The notes below the pieces were generated by a model. It was not told the DNA's origin. It saw only the letters and a program-made list of their open reading frames with translations, and did no database searches. Shown one piece after another: positions 27,594 to 36,965 of a stretch of DNA of 64,000 bases (its first letter is position 1; every line of letters starts with the position of its first letter). The DNA is taken from positions 1,736,001 to 1,800,000 of the forward strand of contig NZ_QHJE01000001.1 in the NCBI RefSeq assembly GCF_013626205.1, written 5' to 3'. This DNA is from Hyphomicrobium methylovorum (GTDB lineage: Bacteria; Pseudomonadota; Alphaproteobacteria; Rhizobiales; Hyphomicrobiaceae). Made by a program: the position numbers and the translations under genes.

Positions 27594-29855
27594 GTGCCTC
27601 AGCCCGTCGATAAGAATAAAACCACGGCCTTACTTCAACTGGGTAGCGGGCAAGGGTTGGGCGAGGCGCTCCCGTTTGCGCTTTTTACCTGCGATCTGGC
27701 CGGCGTTGTTGCCGCCGAGAACCGGCAAAGCGTGGCGTTGTTTGGCCCGCTTCTGGATCGGCCGGTCAGCGAATTGAACACGTGGCTTTCCGACAACGGA
27801 GCTTTAATCGATCCGTCTCGGGCGCTGATGATCGATGTTCTGCGGACGGGCTGCGCGTCCCCCCGTCGCGAACTCACTCTGCAAAGGCCAGGCGGACAGC
27901 GAATTCTCCTTGAAGTTCATACCCGTCCAATTCTGGATCCGGACGGCGCGATGATTGGCGGGCTCTGTACGGCGCAGGATATTTCGGATCGGATAGCCGC
28001 TGGACCTGATCGCGGCTCCGCCCCGAGTGGGTCAGCCGCCTCCGAAAGCGAACATAATTATCGCCAGATCCTCAGTGGTCTCCCGGTCGCCGTTTTCATC
28101 ACGGACGCAGCCGGCAAGATCACGTTTTTCAATCAGGCGGCAGTGGCACTGGCTGGGCGCGAACCTGCTCCGGGTACGGCTTGCGGCGATGCGTTTCGTC
28201 TGTTCGATCTTGATGGCGTCGAATTCCTGAGCGGCCAATGCCCCACGGTGGTCGCGCTTCGAGAGCGGCGGCCGGTAACTGGGGCTGACGCAATTGTCGA
28301 ACGGCCGGACGGGTCGCGCGCGCGTTTCGTTGCGCATTCGACGCCGCTGTTCGATAGCCACGGCGAGCTTTACGGTGCCATGACCCTCATGACCGAGGTC
28401 GTAAAGCGTCACGAAGACCAGATTCAAGCGGCGCGCCTGGCGGCCATCGTCGCCTCGTCGGACGACGCTATCGTCAGTAAGACGCTGGATGGTTACATCA
28501 CGTCCTGGAACATGGGCGCGACGCGAATTTTTGGGTACACCGAAGACGAAATGATCGGCCAGCACATCACGCGCATCGTCCCTCCGGAATTGCATTCGGA
28601 GGAGGACGCGCTGTTGGCGCGTCTGCGTGCGGGCGAACATATCGATCATTTCGAAACTGTTCGCGTCGGCAAGGATGGTCGGCGGATCGACGTCTCGGTC
28701 ACCATCTCGCCAATGCGTGACATGACGACCGGCCACGTGATCGGTGCTTCAAAAGTCGGACGTGATATTTCGGATCGAATTCGGTTCGACAAGCTGCAGC
28801 AGCTTTTGATCAGCGAACTCAATCATCGCGTTAAAAATACGCTTGCGACGGTTCAGTCGATTGCGAACCAGACCGCGCATAGTGCGAAGTCCATGACGGA
28901 CTTTGCGGTGAGTTTTGGTGGTCGACTGCAAGCGCTGGCTCGCATGCATAGTCTTTTGACGGACTCGACGTGGCAGGGCGCGGAGCTTTCATCGATCATC
29001 CGGGATCAGCTTCAATTCAGCGGCGCGGGTGAGGACAGGATATCCTATTCGGGTCCGGCTTTGGTGCTGAATTCTCAAGTGGCGCTGCATCTTGCTTTGG
29101 TGCTGCATGAGCTGGTTACAAACGCGCTTAAGCATGGTGCGCTTTCGAACAACGACGGCAAGATCGAAATTCACTGGGTCATACGTTCTGACGATGGACG
29201 TCGCCTGCAGTTGCAATGGCAGGAGTTAGGCGGTCCGCCCGTAACGGCTCCCGCCGAGCGGGGCTTTGGAACGACGCTGATCAAGTGCAGCCTGGATCCG
29301 CATGATGGAAATGCCGTCGTGCACTATAAAAGAGACGGTGTCGTCTGCGAGATCACCTTGCCATTGCCAGAGGAAGAGTCTACGGGCGGCTCGTATGCCA
29401 AGCACGGTGCGAAGGTTGCGGAGAGTTCGAGGATGACGGTGCCGAAGCCTTCAGGAGCTGGACCCCTGACCGGGAAACGAATCCTGGTCGTGGATGATGA
29501 GCCGCTGATTGCGATGGATATCATCGGCAATCTCATGGATGAAGGCTGTGACGTCATTGGTCCGGCGGCGACGGTGGAGAAGGCGCTCGATCTTATCTCG
29601 GGAACCACCATTGATGCGGCATTGCTCGATGCAAATCTCGCTGGTGATCCCGTCGATTCCCTGGCAGACGCGCTGAGACAGCGCGGGGTGCCGTTTGCTT
29701 TCGTTAGCGGATACGGCCGTGAGAATTTGCCGGAGAAGTTCCGGGACTCGGAACTGGTGCGCAAGCCGTTTCAACCGCGCGTGCTGTTGGATGCGGTTCG
29801 CAAGCTGCTTCACAAAGACGAAGACAACGTCATCCCGTTGCGGCTGAACATTTGA
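27594..29855 (+). CDS. Multi-PAS HWE histidine kinase with C-terminal receiver
   Basis: The 753-residue soluble protein has a PAS-like N-terminal region, two further PAS domains (TDAAGKITFFNQAAVALAG and KTLDGYITSWNMGATRIFGY), an HWE kinase core and a receiver. The phosphoacceptor His411 lies in ISELNHRVKNTLATVQSI. The HWE signature QWQELGGPPV sits in the ATPase domain. The receiver begins RILVVDDEPLIAMD and has an Asp in ALLDANLAGD. The start at GTG 27594 is preferred because AAAGG lies five bases before it. An open frame extends upstream. PAS ligands are unknown. Confidence 0.9.
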   Translation: MPQPVDKNKTTALLQLGSGQGLGEALPFALFTCDLAGVVAAENRQSVALFGPLLDRPVSELNTWLSDNGALIDPSRALMIDVLRTGCASPRRELTLQRPGGQRILLEVHTRPILDPDGAMIGGLCTAQDISDRIAAGPDRGSAPSGSAASESEHNYRQILSGLPVAVFITDAAGKITFFNQAAVALAGREPAPGTACGDAFRLFDLDGVEFLSGQCPTVVALRERRPVTGADAIVERPDGSRARFVAHSTPLFDSHGELYGAMTLMTEVVKRHEDQIQAARLAAIVASSDDAIVSKTLDGYITSWNMGATRIFGYTEDEMIGQHITRIVPPELHSEEDALLARLRAGEHIDHFETVRVGKDGRRIDVSVTISPMRDMTTGHVIGASKVGRDISDRIRFDKLQQLLISELNHRVKNTLATVQSIANQTAHSAKSMTDFAVSFGGRLQALARMHSLLTDSTWQGAELSSIIRDQLQFSGAGEDRISYSGPALVLNSQVALHLALVLHELVTNALKHGALSNNDGKIEIHWVIRSDDGRRLQLQWQELGGPPVTAPAERGFGTTLIKCSLDPHDGNAVVHYKRDGVVCEITLPLPEEESTGGSYAKHGAKVAESSRMTVPKPSGAGPLTGKRILVVDDEPLIAMDIIGNLMDEGCDVIGPAATVEKALDLISGTTIDAALLDANLAGDPVDSLADALRQRGVPFAFVSGYGRENLPEKFRDSELVRKPFQPRVLLDAVRKLLHKDEDNVIPLRLNI

Positions 29856-29876
29856 TGAGATTTGGTGGGTGGCGCG

Positions 29877-30998
29877 TCAGCGTTTCTGAACGAAGACGGT
29901 GCCTGCGGAGTAGCCTGCGCCGAAGCTGCAGATAAGTCCGACGTCACCGGCCGTCAGGTCCGCGTTCGCCTTGTGAAAGGCGATGATCGAACCTGCTGAA
30001 CTCGTATTTGCAAACTCATCGAGAATGATGACGTTTTCTTCCGGTTTTGGCTCGCGGCCGAGCACTTTTCGTCCAATCATTTCGTTCATGTTTATATTGG
30101 CTTGATGAAGCCAGAGGCGCTTCAGCGTTGCGGGTTCGATGCCAATGTCGCGTGCGTGGTCGATAATAAGATCGCTCACCATCGGTACGACTTCGCGAAA
30201 AACCTTGCGACCTTCCTGCACAAATAATTTATCGCGCGCGCCGATTCCTTCGGGGGCAGCGCGATTGAGGAAGCCGAAGTTGTTTCGAATGTTGTTGGAG
30301 AATTGCGTCTTCAGGCGCGTGCCGAGAATGGTCCAGCCGGATGCGTCTTCGGTGGCCGCGCTGACGATCACAGCGGTGGCGACGTCGCCGAAAATGAAGT
30401 GGCTGTCTCGATCGGTAAAGTTCAGATGGCCTGAGCAGATTTCAGGATTGACGACGAGCACGGCCTTAGCGCCTGCGGATACGAAATCGGCGGCTGTTTT
30501 GATGCCGAATGTTGCGGACGAACAGGCGACGTTCATGTCGAAAGCAAAGCCGCCGATGCCGAGCGCGTTTTGGATCTCGACGGCCATCGCGGGGTAAGGC
30601 CGCTGCATGTTGGAGGCAGCGCAGATCACTGCGTCTATTTCAGCTGGCTGGCCGTTCCATCTGGAGAACGCATCGTTGGCGGCTGCGACGGCGATTTCCG
30701 CGAGGATGGAAATTTCCTCGTTCGGTCGTTCCGGCAGGTTTGGCCGCATGAGTTCGGGATCGAGAATGCCCGTCTTGTCGATCACATGCCGCGAGCGGAT
30801 GCCGGATGCTTTCGTGATGAACTCAGCGGATGATGGTTGCAGGGCTGCGACGGAGCCTGAGGCGATCGCGTCGGCGTTCTTGGCGTTGAACGTTTCGACA
30901 TATGTGTTGAATGACGAAACGAGTTCTTCGTTGCTGATGCTGAGAGGCGGAACATAAAGGCCGGTCGCGGCAATCACGGGCTGTGTCACGGCGGGCAA
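29877..30998 (-). CDS. 3-oxoacyl-ACP synthase III family protein
   Basis: KAS III enzymes condense acyl-CoA primers with malonyl-ACP. The 373-residue protein has the complete triad: Cys159 in NVACSSATFG, His in WLHQANINM and Asn in EFANTSSAGS. It is about 50 residues longer than E. coli FabH, mainly in the N-terminal half, so it may belong to a divergent KAS III subgroup with another primer. It is separate from other fatty acid genes. The start is TTG at 30998 or GTG at 30989. It converges with the HWE kinase gene. Confidence 0.88.
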   Translation of the reverse strand: MPAVTQPVIAATGLYVPPLSISNEELVSSFNTYVETFNAKNADAIASGSVAALQPSSAEFITKASGIRSRHVIDKTGILDPELMRPNLPERPNEEISILAEIAVAAANDAFSRWNGQPAEIDAVICAASNMQRPYPAMAVEIQNALGIGGFAFDMNVACSSATFGIKTAADFVSAGAKAVLVVNPEICSGHLNFTDRDSHFIFGDVATAVIVSAATEDASGWTILGTRLKTQFSNNIRNNFGFLNRAAPEGIGARDKLFVQEGRKVFREVVPMVSDLIIDHARDIGIEPATLKRLWLHQANINMNEMIGRKVLGREPKPEENVIILDEFANTSSAGSIIAFHKANADLTAGDVGLICSFGAGYSAGTVFVQKR

Positions 30999-31360
30999 TT
31001 CCGTCTCAATGTGCGGGGGATGAGGTCTCGATCTTCGTTAAAGCCTGCATACCAATGAGGGTGGGGAAAGTCCACGAAGGCGGGCGGCCACCCCGTATCT
31101 TGGTGCGCGGCTTTCGGACCGCCGGATGCGGTCGGTCTCCAGCGGTCTCAGGGGGCTGCTAGGGCCGGAAAACTGGGTTTTGGGTAGAGCTAGGTGGGCT
31201 GAAAAACAGCGCGGCCACGCATCGCAATATCGAGCCCCAGAGAGCCCGTTCGAGCGTGGCCGCGAGTTAGGCCTCCAGATACGCGAAACCTCAATCCGGA
31301 GTTCTTCTCCAGTTAAGGGTAAATTGGTTGCGATAATGCAAACGAGAAGTCGAAGGATGC
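30999..31360. other. Intergenic region with a long inverted repeat
   Basis: No protein gene is supported in this 362-base gap between two minus-strand genes. It contains the eleven-base inverted repeat listed separately at 31210-31264, and presumably the promoter of the KAS III gene. Confidence 0.4.
31210..31264. repeat. Eleven-base perfect inverted repeat with 33-base loop
   Basis: The arms cgcggccacgc (31210-31220) and gcgtggccgcg (31254-31264) are exact reverse complements. The loop is A/C-rich and no T-run follows. It could be a stem of a small RNA, a protein binding site or a degenerate repetitive element. Only one copy was noticed in the window. Confidence 0.5.
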
Positions 31361-32251
31361 TTAACGCGGAGGGAGGTTGCGCTTCAGAAGCGCGTAAACG
31401 ATCGGCACCGTTATGATGTGCGGCACGACTTTCAGGGCGATCAGGGCGACGATGTTGAAGAGGCCCGGCACGATAACGCGTTGGCCCCAGCGGAAGCCAC
31501 GATAGGCACTTCCGGCGACGCGGTCGGCGCTCATCGCTGGGATGATCATGCGGTAGAGAGATCGATCCGCGCCCATGTCGCGGTGGAAGCCGGTGTTCAC
31601 GGAGCCCGGTATCAGAACGCAGACGCGCACGCCGGTTCCCGCCACTTCGCTGGCGATCGCTTCCGTCAACGACAAGACATAGGACTTGCTGGCGTAGTAC
31701 GCCGCTTGGTTGGGCCCGGGTGTATACGCGCCGAGTGAAGCTACGCTGATGATGCCGCCGCTGCGGCGAGCGACCATTGCGGGAAGTGCCGATCGCGTCA
31801 GCCGCGTTACGCTTTCGATGTTCGTTGCGACGACGGCTGAGAGTTCGGTTTGGCTGCGTGAGAGAAACGGGCCTGCGAGGCCAACGCCTGCGTTGTTGAC
31901 GAGGACGTCGAGATACAACCCACGCTTTTCGAGCTCGGCCGTTATGAGATCATACGCTGTCGGCTCAGTCACGTCGCACAAGAGAATGTGCGGTTCGTTG
32001 CCGGTCTCGCGCTTGAGTTCGGCGGCTGCTTCGTCGAGCTGTGGTGCGCTTCTCGCTGCGATGACTGTTTCGTGCCCGGCCCGCAGGAACCGTTTGGCGA
32101 GCGCGAAGCCAATTCCGCGAGAGCCGCCAGTGATGACGACGGCGGGTTTTTGATGCGCAACAGCGGCACGCGCGGTCTTTACCGTTTCAGGATTGGCGCC
32201 GGAGAGCCAGAGACGAAGGCGGGATATCCAGCCCGTTCTCTCGTTCTTCAT
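31361..32251 (-). CDS. Short-chain dehydrogenase/reductase with N-terminal extension
   Basis: The 296-residue classical SDR has an N-terminal lead of about 35 residues. The cofactor motif TGGSRGIG lies near residue 40, NNAGVG follows, the catalytic Ser is in GIISVASLG and the Tyr/Lys pair in AAYYASKSY. The C-terminal 50 residues are hydrophobic and may contact the membrane. It lies 23 bases after the efflux adaptor gene and may be part of that operon, though no direct link in function is known. Confidence 0.87.
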   Translation of the reverse strand: MKNERTGWISRLRLWLSGANPETVKTARAAVAHQKPAVVITGGSRGIGFALAKRFLRAGHETVIAARSAPQLDEAAAELKRETGNEPHILLCDVTEPTAYDLITAELEKRGLYLDVLVNNAGVGLAGPFLSRSQTELSAVVATNIESVTRLTRSALPAMVARRSGGIISVASLGAYTPGPNQAAYYASKSYVLSLTEAIASEVAGTGVRVCVLIPGSVNTGFHRDMGADRSLYRMIIPAMSADRVAGSAYRGFRWGQRVIVPGLFNIVALIALKVVPHIITVPIVYALLKRNLPPR

Positions 32252-32274
32252 GCATTTCCATTTCTGAGGCGGCG

Positions 32275-33495
32275 TTAGCCTTTGCCGCCGCTATGCGGTT
32301 GAATTGCTGACGAGGGCGCGTTCGCCGGGTTGGGTTTCTCTTGCACGTTCACCGGGTCGCCGTCGAGCAAACCGTCGGGCGCGCCGTCAACGATCCGGTC
32401 TTCGGGGGCGAGGCCTGAGGCGATCTCGAGCGTGCTTCCGAGATCTCTGCCGATGACGATGGGCTTCAAGCGGATCAGGCGATCTGTGCCGACCGTCGCG
32501 ACGCGCAAACCTTCCTTGTCGAAGATCAAGGCACTTGCGGGAATGACGACGACGTCGCGCCGATTGCCGATGGTCAAGCGCACGTTGCCGTAAGCGCCGG
32601 GCATCAGCTCCTCGGCAGCGTTGTCGACCACGAGCTGCATGCGTGTCGTTCCCGAGGCTCTATCAACGGCGCCTGCGGACACTTCGACCTTGGCCTCATA
32701 TGTTTTTTCCGGATGCTCCGGGACGGTCAATACGGCCGTCGTTCCGGGTGTGACCATCGGCACATAGTTCTGCGGAACATTGACGTAGAGCCGGAGCTTG
32801 TGCGTGTCGGACACGACGAACATTTCCGTGCCGGTGGAGCTGCCCGTGTTGATGAGGTTGCCGACGTCGGTGTTGCGCACCGTCACGATGCCATCGAACG
32901 GGGCGACGATGCGTTTGTATTCGCTGAGGGCCTTCAATCGATCGACGTTGGCTTCTGCCGATTTCACCAGTGCGTTTTTCGCATCGAGATCGGCGGATTT
33001 TTCGTCAGCGGCTTGCCGCGAGACGTAGCTGTTTGGAAGCAAAGCCTGATAGCGCTTGTTGGTGACGTTCGCGAGCGCGGCTGCGGCCTTTGCGTTGTTC
33101 AACTCTGACTGCGCCTGGAAGAGCTGCTGGTCCAGATCTGGCGCGTCGATCTCGGCAAGCACGTCTCCGGCTTTGACGCGGCTCCCGATATCCACCTTCC
33201 GGCTGGCGACGTATCCGCTGACGCGCGCAAACAGCGCCGCTTGGGAATACGCATCAAGACGTCCGGGCAGGTCGAGGTGTCCGACGCTCGGGCGGACGAC
33301 GGGAAGAGAGACCGATACCGTCGGGACAGCGCGCTCCGCCGCTTTGGTTTTCAATTGCGCGACGGATTGCTGACGGCTTTCAATACCCGTCATTGCGATG
33401 AACGCCGCGACGCCGATGAACAGAATCGTCGCGACTGGCAATGTCCAGCGTGAGCGTGTCCGCGGTTCCTGTTCTGCAGGTACCTCAGGCGGCAT
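32275..33495 (-). CDS. RND efflux periplasmic adaptor (membrane fusion protein)
   Basis: The adaptor bridges an RND pump to an outer membrane channel. About 406 residues: an N-terminal membrane segment (about 14-34), a barrel-sandwich hybrid split by an alpha-hairpin (RVKAGDVLAEIDAPDLDQQL and KRIVAPFDGIVTVRNTDVGNLI), and a beta-barrel and membrane-proximal part (VPEHPEKTYEAKV, VVIPASALIF). ATG at 33495 is favoured by GGGAG six bases upstream. ATG at 33516 is the alternative. It overlaps the end of the RND gene. No outer membrane factor gene is adjacent. Confidence 0.93.
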   Translation of the reverse strand: MPPEVPAEQEPRTRSRWTLPVATILFIGVAAFIAMTGIESRQQSVAQLKTKAAERAVPTVSVSLPVVRPSVGHLDLPGRLDAYSQAALFARVSGYVASRKVDIGSRVKAGDVLAEIDAPDLDQQLFQAQSELNNAKAAAALANVTNKRYQALLPNSYVSRQAADEKSADLDAKNALVKSAEANVDRLKALSEYKRIVAPFDGIVTVRNTDVGNLINTGSSTGTEMFVVSDTHKLRLYVNVPQNYVPMVTPGTTAVLTVPEHPEKTYEAKVEVSAGAVDRASGTTRMQLVVDNAAEELMPGAYGNVRLTIGNRRDVVVIPASALIFDKEGLRVATVGTDRLIRLKPIVIGRDLGSTLEIASGLAPEDRIVDGAPDGLLDGDPVNVQEKPNPANAPSSAIQPHSGGKG

Positions 33496-36400
33496 GGAAA
33501 TCTCCCGGTACAGCATCGTTACGAGCGGCGGCTGGTGCCTTCGCGCGATGCATCAGGCTGAAAATAACAGGCACAATGAAGAGCGTTGCAGCGGTTGCGA
33601 AGATTAGGCCGCCGATGACTGCGCGACCGAGCGGAGCGTTCTGCTCTCCACCTTCGCCAAGGCCAAGCGCCATCGGTGTCATGCCGATGATCATGGCGAG
33701 CGCCGTCATTAGAACGGGGCGGATGCGGACGTATCCTGCTTCAAGAGCTGCGGTGATCGGTTGACCGTGTTCGTTCAACCGTTCGCGCGCAAAGCTGACG
33801 ACGAGCACGCTGTTGGCCGTCGCGACGCCCATACACATGATCGCGCCAGTGAGCGCCGGAACGGACAGCGTCGTTCCGGTTACGAACAGCAGCCAGATGA
33901 TACCGGCGAGCGCCGCAGGAAGCGCCATGATGATGACCAGAGGGTCCGTCCACGATTGGAAGTTTACGACAATCAGAAGGTATATAAGCACGATTGCGCC
34001 GAGGAGACCGTAGCCCATTCCGGAATAGGCGCTATTCATCGTGCTGACCTGGCCGAGCAGAACAGCGGTCGCGCCCTTCGGCAAGTCGGGTTTTGCCTCA
34101 TCGACGATCTTTTGGATGTCGGCCGCTACGGAGCCAAGGTCGCGGCCTTCGAATGTCGTCAGGATCTGCACCATCGGCTGGATGTCATAGTGAGAAATCG
34201 ACGCGTTGGTCGCGGCGCGCTCAAAGCCAGCGACGCCGCCGAGAAGCTGAGGTGCTGGCGACGTCGAGCCGTTGACCGGTAAGTTCTGCAAGGCATTGAG
34301 CGTATCGAGCCGGTATTCGGGTGTCTGGACGACGATCGGGTAAGAGACACCGTTCTTCGGGTTGAGCCAGAAGGCAGGCGACACTTGTCCGGTGCCGGAG
34401 AGACTTGTGCCGATGCTTTCGGTCACGTCCCGCTCGGTCACGCCGACGTATTGCGCGCGTGAGCGATCGACGTTCACTTTTATCACCGGCGCGGCGCGTG
34501 ATTGCTGGATGCGGGTGTCGGCCACGCCCGGCACGAGGCGAATCTTGCGCAAGAGCTGTTGAGCGTAGTCGTAGTTGGCTGTGAGATTGTTGCCGCGAAT
34601 TTGCAGATCGATTGGGGTCGGAGCGCCGAAGTTCAGAATCTGGCTGGTGATGTCGGCGGGCAAGAACGAGAACGCCGTTCCGGGAAACCGCTTCGGCAAT
34701 TCGTCCCGCAACTGCTTGACGTAATCTTGCGTCGGTTGGTGACCCGGATTCAGTGCGATCTGGATGTCGCCGTCCTGCGGCCCGATCGTGCCGGTGTTGT
34801 TGTACGACATATTGATGCCGCTGTTCGGAATGCCGATGTTGTCGACGACCGTGTGCAGTTCGTCCGGCGGAATGATCTCGCGGATGGCTTTTTCGACTTG
34901 GGCGAAGTGGCGGGCCGTTTCCTCAACGCGTGTGCCGATTTCAGCTCGTACGTGCATCAGGATTTGGCCGGAATCGACTTGCGGGAAGAAGTTTCGGCCC
35001 AGGTGCGGCAGCAGCAGATATGACGCGCCGATGAAAGATAGCGAAACCGCGAGAAATACTGCGCGGTGAGTGAGGGCACGTTCCAGAAGTGAACGATAGC
35101 CCGATCGCATCGCCTCAAAGTTATGCTCGAAGCGGCGCTGAAATAGAACGAACGGATTGCGTGTCGCTTTCCCGTGGGCGCTTGGATCGTGCGGCTTCAG
35201 CAGGAATTTCGCCATCGTCGGCACGAGTGTACGCGACAGGATGAAGGACGCGACCATTGCGAACATGACGGCCAATGCCATCGGCACAAAGAGAAAGCGC
35301 GCGACGCCTTCCAGGAAGAACATTGGAACGAAGACGATACAGATGCAGAGCATCGAAACGAACGCGGGCGTTGCGATCTGATCGGCGCCGTCGAGAATTG
35401 CGGTCTCGACGTCTTTCCCCTGATCCAAGTGATAGTTGATGTTCTCAATCGTGACGGTTGCTTCGTCGACGAGGATGCCGACTGCGAGCGCGAGGCCGCC
35501 AAGTGTCATGATGTTCAACGTCTCGCCCATAGCCGAAAGCGCGGCGATGGACGCGAGGACCGAGAGCGGTATCGAGACGGCGATGATGAGCGTGGACCGG
35601 ACGCTGCCGAGAAACAGGAGGATCATCACGCTTGTCAGCGCGGCCGCGAGGACGCCTTCGTGTACGACATTCGAGACGGCGTTCGAGACGAACCGGGATT
35701 GGTCGCCGAGAATATTGATCTTGAGCGCGTCCGGTAGCCCGGGTTTGATTTCCTCGATTTTTTTCTTGATGCCCGAAATAATATCGAGCGTGGAAATTGC
35801 GCCGCCTTTCAGAACGGGCTGAAGAACCGAGCGTGTTCCATCGACGTGGACGATATTGGTTTGCGGCGGAAAGCCGTCTCGCACATGGGCGACGTCGCGG
35901 ATGTAGACCATGCCGCCGTCTACGGCCTTGATGGGCAGATCGCCCAGATGGCTCAAGTCTGACGGTGCGCTGTTGAGCTGGATCGTATATTCGGTCGCGC
36001 CGATTTTTTGCGTTCCGGCGGGATTGATCAGGTTCTGATCGCCCAAGGCTTCGGAGACGTCTCGCGCGGTCAGCCCGCGAGCATGGAGCGCTGCGGTATC
36101 GAGATCGATCTGAACTTGTCGCGTCCGTCCACCGTATGGGTATGGCAGCGCGGCGCCTGGAACCGTGACAAGCCGCGTCCGGATCATGTTGAGGCCGAGG
36201 TCGGACAGATTTTGTTCGGTCAATCCTTCGCCGCCGAGCGCGAGCTGCATGACGGGCACGGTCGAGGCGTTGTAGTTGAGGATGAGCGGCGGGGTCGTGC
36301 CCGGCGGCATTTGCCGGATGAGCGTTTGCGCGATCGCGGTCACCTGCGCATTCGCCGTGCGGATATCGGCCGTTGGCTGGAAGAAGATCTTCACGATGCC

Positions 36401-36670
36401 GACGCCGCCATACGACACGGATTCGATGTGTTCGATGTCGTTGACGGTTGTTGTCAGCGACCGTTCGTAGGGCGTGATCATACGACCTGCGAACTCATCT
36501 GCGGGGAGGCCGCTGTACTTCCAGATCGTGCTGATGATCGGGATGCGGATCTCAGGGAAGATGTCGACGGGTGTTCGGACTATCGCAAGGCCGCCGGCGA
36601 TCAGGATCAGCAGAGCCAGCACGATAAACGTGTAAGGCAACCGCAGTGCGATTCTGACGAGTGCAGCCAT
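33485..36670 (-). CDS. RND-family efflux transporter permease
   Basis: The 1061-residue inner membrane pump has the usual twelve membrane segments in two repeats with two large periplasmic loops. It begins IALRLPYTFIVLALLILIAGG and has the family's TPVDIFPEI. The proton-relay segment of TM4 reads GILVDEATVTIENI, so the second of the two usual aspartates is Glu. It likely exports hydrophobic compounds with its adaptor. Substrates cannot be predicted. It is the first gene of a run with the adaptor and an SDR. Confidence 0.95.
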   Translation of the reverse strand: MAALVRIALRLPYTFIVLALLILIAGGLAIVRTPVDIFPEIRIPIISTIWKYSGLPADEFAGRMITPYERSLTTTVNDIEHIESVSYGGVGIVKIFFQPTADIRTANAQVTAIAQTLIRQMPPGTTPPLILNYNASTVPVMQLALGGEGLTEQNLSDLGLNMIRTRLVTVPGAALPYPYGGRTRQVQIDLDTAALHARGLTARDVSEALGDQNLINPAGTQKIGATEYTIQLNSAPSDLSHLGDLPIKAVDGGMVYIRDVAHVRDGFPPQTNIVHVDGTRSVLQPVLKGGAISTLDIISGIKKKIEEIKPGLPDALKINILGDQSRFVSNAVSNVVHEGVLAAALTSVMILLFLGSVRSTLIIAVSIPLSVLASIAALSAMGETLNIMTLGGLALAVGILVDEATVTIENINYHLDQGKDVETAILDGADQIATPAFVSMLCICIVFVPMFFLEGVARFLFVPMALAVMFAMVASFILSRTLVPTMAKFLLKPHDPSAHGKATRNPFVLFQRRFEHNFEAMRSGYRSLLERALTHRAVFLAVSLSFIGASYLLLPHLGRNFFPQVDSGQILMHVRAEIGTRVEETARHFAQVEKAIREIIPPDELHTVVDNIGIPNSGINMSYNNTGTIGPQDGDIQIALNPGHQPTQDYVKQLRDELPKRFPGTAFSFLPADITSQILNFGAPTPIDLQIRGNNLTANYDYAQQLLRKIRLVPGVADTRIQQSRAAPVIKVNVDRSRAQYVGVTERDVTESIGTSLSGTGQVSPAFWLNPKNGVSYPIVVQTPEYRLDTLNALQNLPVNGSTSPAPQLLGGVAGFERAATNASISHYDIQPMVQILTTFEGRDLGSVAADIQKIVDEAKPDLPKGATAVLLGQVSTMNSAYSGMGYGLLGAIVLIYLLIVVNFQSWTDPLVIIMALPAALAGIIWLLFVTGTTLSVPALTGAIMCMGVATANSVLVVSFARERLNEHGQPITAALEAGYVRIRPVLMTALAMIIGMTPMALGLGEGGEQNAPLGRAVIGGLIFATAATLFIVPVIFSLMHRAKAPAAARNDAVPGDFHAA

Positions 36671-36965
36671 TAAACAGAAGTCTCCACACCGCGGTCAGGG
36701 AGAATGGGTTGCGGTGCCCCCATCTAGAACGGCGGAACCTCACTATTCCGTTGCTCTCCGTTGCCGCGCGGGTTGCGGCGAAACGGCTCAAGGCAGCGCT
36801 GGCGTTCCGTATGATCGGCATCCGGCGCCAGCTCGGCATGACCCGCACTTACTTCGGAATTAAGCATTGCCGTTTCCACGGCAACGCTATCGCACAATGA
36901 GCGCGCTTTATAGGGAAAGCATTGTCACTCGCCACCAGCGGGAAAACGTCCCTGCTTGCAGGCGG

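Noticed and set aside
31040-31110. A stretch with ggaaagtcc recalling RNase P RNA
   Set aside because: Only the short core matches. The rest of the conserved structure, including the 3' end motif, is absent.
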